From positions 35,411,756 to 35,475,755 of the forward strand of contig NC_069135.1 in NCBI RefSeq assembly GCF_026914265.1: a stretch of DNA of 64,000 nucleotides, written 5' to 3'. The position numbers and the translations under genes were made by a program. Shown piece by piece: positions 58,972 to 64,000 of this stretch. How positions within the stretch are numbered: position 1 is the first letter of the stretch; each line of letters begins with the position of its first letter. Source of the DNA: Mya arenaria (Eukaryota > Mollusca > Bivalvia > Myida > Myidae). The notes beneath the pieces are model-generated. The model had not been told where the DNA came from. It was given only the letters and a program-made list of their open reading frames with translations, and ran no database searches.

Positions 58972-60680
58972 AAAATTCTAGTACCAAAATGATATATTTA
59001 AAGCAAATAATGTTCCCTCCGATTGAAATCTGTACTCTGTAAATATGGAATGTGCAATCATGTATTTGTAATTTTATGCTTTTAAATCAGGGTCTCTTAG
59101 GGCTGTTCGATTTAACATACAACCCAGCCCAACCCATAGAATAAATACGAGGTATGTTCGGAAAGTTCCCGGACTGTTCTAATAACTTTGTTATTTTTCA
59201 ACGTGAAACTTCGGTCAAGTTGAGACACATATGCTTTAAATAAATTATGAGTTATTTCAAAAAGTTCGACCAAAATCATTTATAAATACAGATATGTTGT
59301 GTGTTTTTTCAAATCTATGACACTGCCCATGCATATAGGGGATTTCTGTACATACATGTACATGCATATTTAAAGTGATGCATATTTTAAAGTTAACACA
59401 TCTTAGTTTGAACAAATACTCAGTAAACCCATATAAAACACTTAGAAGAGTCTCCTGTATCAACATAATGGTCTAATTGACCATTATAAAGCTCAACTCC
59501 CAGCCCTCAGATGCTTGAAAAATATATGTTACTTAAGCTGTCCTTTGTGTGAGAAATATTCTAAAAAAGACAGTGATATTTTTATTATTTGGATATGGCT
59601 TTTGATCGAATACTGGCATCTTGGATTTTTTTTGATTTTTTTTTTGTAGTTTGTAAATTAATAAGTTTATACGGCCTTAGACATCTAAATGTATAAATGA
59701 AGTCATTGTTGAGAGATAATTGGTGACTATCGGTTTTCATTTGTCTTTTTCCTTTTAAGTAGTAGAAATTTCAATTGTCATTAGTTATATGGCTAGGGGT
59801 ACCTTCTTGATTACAAAATGAGTAGTTGGATAGAAGTCTAGGTCTTTAATGCGAGGCATGTCAGTTATATGACATATTCATTAAATGTTATAATACATAT
59901 TACCATGTTTTTGATAAACAAAATAGATTATTATGTATATAGAGCAACACTGTGAACACGTTATCTCCCATTTTCATGTCATATATTGAGAACACAGAAA
60001 ATCATGTGCATGTTCTAGCATACATGTTCATTGATAGAGGGAAAAGCTGGTCAGCTTTCACATTTGTACAATCATACATAAAAGGAGTTAGTTTATTCAT
60101 TCATTTTACTTTAAATGTTTTAGTAAGTGTTTTTTGTTAATTTTTCTTAAGAGTATTCCGACTATTCCTGGTATTCACAGTGATTTTGATGAAGTTTTAA
60201 TCATATGACGCAAAAAACTACTGTTCAGAAATGGTTAAGTGATTGTATAAGTGAGGTTTGTTTATATTGGCACATTGTTAAATGACCATGATTATTTCAT
60301 ATGTAAAATATAAAGGTACGAAATACATGTACGATTTTGTTTTATTTTTTCGTCAGTGTTTTGCCCAGAAAATCGTGGTATTATTGAGACTATGGTGTTT
60401 GTGGTGGTGTAGTATTTGTGGCCAAAGGCATCATGTGCACTGAAATAATGATTTCTAGTAACAATGTTACACACAACTATAGAGCGCTATCGTACTAATG
60501 TGTCGGTCATATAATTGTCATTATGTGATTTCGTGCTCTCGTCTCGAAGATAAATAAAAAAAAATAGCAGTTTTGTTGGTCAATGAAGTCTAATAAAGTT
60601 TCTTTGCATCATTTTGTGTTTGCTATAACACTGTTTGTACAGATGTGTTTATATTCGGATTTCATAGAATTATAAAACAC
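58972..60680. other. Second half of the RAB7 3' block
   Basis: No gene is seen. Collinear with 21388-23140. At 59145-59230 it carries a mariner-like end in place of the sister sequence at 21578-21680. Confidence 0.65.
59145..59232. mobile_element. Mariner-like terminal fragment
   Basis: TACGAGGTATGTTCGGAAAG then TTCCCGGACT resembles mariner-group termini. The sister block lacks it. No transposase and no second end were found. Confidence 0.45.
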
Positions 60681-61684
60681 AACTACAAGATATGTTGAAC
60701 AAAGCATTCGTGCTCGGTTCTAAGGCCGAGGTCACAACTTACCGTGTTAGTGGTCTGTGCATATTCAGTTAAAATATTTCTAACACACGAACAACAAAAG
60801 CACATGATATATTACAACAACGCAAAGTTAATATCGGCGTCGAAAAAGAATCTCTTTACAATCGACGCTTTAAAACGAGTAAGTGCAAACTACACAGAGT
60901 TATGGTGCTCTTTAATTCTTTTTTTTAAAAATGTACAAAGTCGTTTCTTTTAATTTACTCTTGGCTCAAATGTCAAGGTCATACTTGTTAGTAATTTGTA
61001 ATGCATGCAACCAATTGGGGATTTTATACAGCTCCATAACTAAATGTCATGATTGTGTTTCTAATTTCAAGCACTTAATCTCGAACTTATTCATCGTGTA
61101 TCAACAATGACAAACTGACACACGATACCGTAGCCGTAGTTAAACAACGATAGGCAATACTCAACAACGTCAAACATATGTTGAATTACTAAATAAAACT
61201 ACTGATTTATTAGGAAAATTAACAAAGAAAGTCACGAACAACGAGTAGTGAATTATATATGGATATCAATCTACTATACATATTTCAAAAATGACCGTAC
61301 AGTTACTGGTCGATGGACAAGTATTCAATGTATTCATATATATTTAATGTACTAGAAACTTATTTTAAGTAACGTACTAGTACTATTTTCCTTTAGTTTC
61401 ATTATAGGGTTTAACTCATTAAAGACGGGTAGTTCATTTTTTTTAAATATCGAGACTGACTGAACAGTTGTAGTTTACCGGTTTGGCAATGTCATTTACA
61501 ATTTCTGACATATATGCATATTTTCTATGGAGTCCGTATTTAATTATCCCCATTATTCTTAACCACTCATGGTAATTCACTTTCTTACAACGTAAAGAGG
61601 CTGGAATCGAATCATGTTCAATAATCTTCGAATTCACTATACTTGGGTGCAACATGCATCATGTGTAACCTAAGGTTGCTTTTG
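60681..61684. other. Gene-free block shared with 43.7-44.6 kb
   Basis: No gene is seen; see the paired block at 43745-44640. Confidence 0.55.
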
Positions 61685-62330
61685 TGGAATTCGCAGATTT
61701 CACACAAACTGTTGGGGAAGGTTGTCTGTGTGTTCCGTTTTGTGTCTATTTAGAAAATACGTTTTTGTGTATGCCGATCGACAATCATCACATGTGAACG
61801 GCTTTTCACCCCCGTGTCTTCTCCGATAAATTCTCAATGAGTGTGCAACGTTAAAGGCGGCCCCACAACATTACAATACTTAAATGGATTTTCACCGGTA
61901 TGAGTTATCGTGTGGATTACCAAATACAGATTATATTAAACGTGTACAGTATGTGAATTAATATGGGTTTGTATCTTGATGGGCGTCCTTAATATGTTGT
62001 GTTACATCCGATTCCTGGGGAACACTGCAGCACAGTTGCAACATAGGCACATACATAAGGCATCTAGGTGAGAATTAGCATGCGGTTATTCAGAGATCAC
62101 TTTAAATACCGGTATGTGGCGTATTGTTTCTCGGATTGCTTGCACTTTCACCAGTTTGTTTCGTCATATGAATTTCTGAAGAAAGCCTGATTATGTCACA
62201 GGTGTAAAGTTTTCACCAGCATATATGTACCTTTGAATTTTCAATACCTGGGAAGTTGTTAATTTGCTATGACATAGTTGACACTTGAACGGTCTTTCGC
62301 CCGTATGCCTCATCATGTGGTATTGCAGAG
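61685..62330 (-). pseudogene. C2H2 zinc-finger gene relic (several fingers)
   Basis: On the minus strand three finger linkers are readable in different frames: MMRHTGERPFKCQLC near 62290-62330, THTGENPFKYC near 61880-61910, and GGEKPFTCDDCRSAYT near 61780-61815 followed by NRHKTEH, which keeps the full C-x2-C-x12-H-x3-H spacing. Between them the frame is broken repeatedly. It was a Krüppel-type DNA-binding protein gene. Confidence 0.75.
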
Positions 62331-62358
62331 GATCCGGATGCGAGTCTTTTTTCACATA

Positions 62359-62360
<2 letters not shown>

Positions 62361-62408
<48 letters not shown>
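62361..62408. repeat. (GAT)n microsatellite next to a C1q relic
   Basis: 16 units, reading poly-Asp or poly-His depending on strand. Not coding. Confidence 0.97.
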
Positions 62409-62409
<1 letters not shown>

Positions 62410-62607
62410 ACAGGGACAGATGTACTCGTATACCTTTCAAGATTATCTGTGCGAGAGGGCGAGCGCGATGATTCTCCTGCTGCAAAAATGGGAAACGGTT
62501 GTGAGAGCGTTGGTCAGGAACAACTGACGATCAGTTCTACGGTGGTTCCAATTAAAGAAGATCTACCTCTGGGATCTTGCTCTACAGGCTCAATGGTTGT
62601 CCGTTAA
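62409..62607 (+). pseudogene. C1q exon 2 relic (3' half)
   Basis: Pieces matching GTGCGAGAC.GC.AGCGC, CTCCTGCTGCA, GACGATCAGTTCTAC and the ALLHRVNGYP end (CTTGCTCTACAGGCTCAATG) follow the GAT tract. The frame is broken and the final codons are changed. Sister of the relic at 43149. Confidence 0.75.
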
Positions 62608-63015
62608 CAGGTGACGATGACTCACGAAGGGAGGTTTAATTGTAAAGGAATTATGAGTACATGTTTTCCACGCATTTGCGTTCTGAAAGTATCCACGTTT
62701 GTCAAGAACACGGAGAGATGTAAGGTTGAAGTGTTTGTGCCACGAAGAACTCGTCATATTAAAGTAGCACTTTTTAAAGTATTGGTTTATTATCCATCTG
62801 GATTATTTGAAATTGCTATGCTAATATGTGAAAAATGCATAATAGTTCATAATATCACATACGTATTGTCAGTACGAGGCGTATTATGTCGTCATGCTAT
62901 TCAATACGAATAAAGAATCTGAATAAAAATGTAAGGAAAACAATGAATTATGTGTGAAGTATACCCATTTTCTCATATATATCCGGTGCGTAAATTAAAT
63001 ACATTAAAGGTTGGT
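62608..63015. other. Flank of the C1q relic
   Basis: Similar to 43305-43500 (ATTATGTG.GAAGTATAC). No gene is recognised; an open frame at 62611-62913 has no recognisable domain. Confidence 0.5.
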
Positions 63016-64000
63016 TGGCAAAAACGGAAACTATTAGTTTGGCAGCCTCACTATTTTATTTCGAGTATGGCACTACTGGAAACAATTAATCTAATTGCGT
63101 CACTATTTTAATTCGAGTATGGCACTACTGGAAACTATTAGTTTTGTACCGTCACTATTTTAACTCGAATATGGCACTTCTGGAAACAATAAGTCTGATT
63201 ACGTCACTATTTTAATTCGAGTATGGCACTACTGGAAACTATTAGTTTTGTACCGTCACTATTTTAATTCAAATATGGCACTACTGGAAACAATAAGTCT
63301 GATTACGTCACTATTTAAATTCGAGTATGGCACTACTGGAAACAATTAGTCTGATTGCGTCACTATTTTAATTCGAGTATGGCACTACTGGAAACAATAA
63401 GTCTGATTACGTCACTATTATAATTCGAGTATGGCACTAGCGGAAACTATTAGTTTTGTACCGTCACTATTTTAATTCGGGTATGGCACTACTGGAAACA
63501 ATAAGTCTGATTACGTCACTATTATAATTCGAGTATGGCACTAGCGGAAACTATTAGTTTTGTACCGTCACTATTTTAATTCGAGAATGGCACTACTGGA
63601 AACAATTAGTCTGATTGCGCCACTATTTTAATTCGAGTATGGCACTAGCGGAAACTATTAGTTTTGTACCGTCACTATTTTAATTCGAATATGGCACTAC
63701 TGGAAACAATAAGTCTGATTACGTCACTATTTTAATTCGAGTATGGCACTACTGGAAACAATTAGTCTGATTGCGTCACTATTTTAATTCGAGTATGGCA
63801 CTAGCGGAAACTATTAGTTTTGTACCGTCACTATTTTAATTCGAATATGGCACTACTGGAAACAATAAGTCTGATTACGTCACTATTTAAATTCGAGTAT
63901 GGCACTAGCGGAAACAACTAGTTCGGTTGAGTCACTATTTTCATTAGGGTATGGCACTAGCGGAAACTTTTAGTTTGGCAGCCTCAAGTATTGCAATAGT
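63016..64000. repeat. 52-bp satellite array, continues past the window end
   Basis: About 19 units with an exact 52-base period (GGCACTACTGGAAAC starts at 63069, 63121 and so on). Units carry AGTCTGATTRCGTCAC or AGTTTTGTACCGTCAC, often alternating, which gives a higher-order period of 104 bases in places. Confidence 0.97.

Larger units (their letters stand above)
54836..58999. repeat. 28-bp direct repeats bracketing a 4.1-kb insertion with C1q copy G
   Basis: The 28 bases at 54836-54863 recur at 58972-58999 (core TCTAGTACCAAAATGATATA). In the sister RAB7 block this sequence occurs once (21388-21415, with one difference) and the two sides are continuous there. The DNA between, 54864-58971, is foreign to the block: about 1.7 kb of unknown sequence, part of R, and the whole C1q G unit. 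Confidence 0.8.

Noticed and set aside
62611-62913. 100-residue ORF after the C1q relic
   Set aside because: No domain, no sister ORF kept open in the paralogous flank at 43.3 kb.
63016-64000. CRISPR-like array
   Set aside because: The 52-bp units are contiguous with no unique spacers, in a eukaryotic setting; it is a satellite.
1-64000. tRNA or rRNA genes
   Set aside because: No cloverleaf-like sequence or rRNA core was recognised by eye on either strand; a dedicated scan would be needed to exclude a tRNA.

Overview
The window looks like nuclear DNA of a mollusc, most likely a bivalve. It is AT-rich and intron-containing. It is dominated by a tandem family of short secreted C1q-domain genes (C1qDC), a family known to be greatly expanded in bivalves, mixed with small foldback elements, microsatellites and one Ty3/gypsy-type retroelement. 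The species cannot be told from the sequence alone.

The backbone is a repeating unit on the plus strand: an upstream flank, a two-exon C1qDC gene (exon 1 = signal peptide plus coiled coil, phase-1 intron, exon 2 = C1q domain plus stop), a conserved 3' flank, and then, on the minus strand and facing the C1q gene, the last two exons of an SLC6-type neurotransmitter:sodium symporter. Seven C1q copies are recognisable: A (1-838, cut by the window edge), B (12145-13269, frameshifted), C (16376-18682), D (34197-35065), E (38879-41716), F (46594-47668) and G (57484-58365, frameshifted). Three degenerate C1q pieces lie at about 5.56, 43.15 and 62.41 kb. C, D, E and F read as intact 226-227-residue proteins. 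They are nearly identical except in three short patches of the C1q domain. Introns fall into three size classes (A/D/G about 190 bp, B/F about 390-450 bp, C/E 1.6-2.2 kb).

Region by region: 0-7 kb, copy A, its flank with two MITE-like elements, SLC6 tail relics and a C1q relic. 7-12 kb, no host gene, but a GIY-YIG retroelement relic and a 488-bp foldback. 12-21 kb, copies B and C with SLC6 relics. 20.8-23.2 kb, the last exon of RAB7 with its 3' flank. 23.6-33.8 kb, a 1,567-bp direct repeat (R1, R2) enclosing a gypsy-type element and a small C2H2 zinc-finger ORF. 34-50 kb, copies D, E and F with flanks. 49.7-51 kb, the best-preserved SLC6 3' end (TM12 exon, tail, class I PDZ ligand). 51-54 kb, a 42-bp minisatellite. 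54.3-60.7 kb, a second RAB7 block split by a 4.1-kb insertion that carries C1q copy G between 28-bp direct repeats. 60.7-64 kb, a decayed C2H2 zinc-finger gene, a C1q relic and a 52-bp satellite running off the window end.

The likely working genes are C1qDC C, D, E and F (and A if its start lies outside). They would make secreted trimeric pattern-recognition or lectin-like proteins of innate immunity. The rest reads as the by-product of repeated local duplication, gene conversion and transposition around this array.
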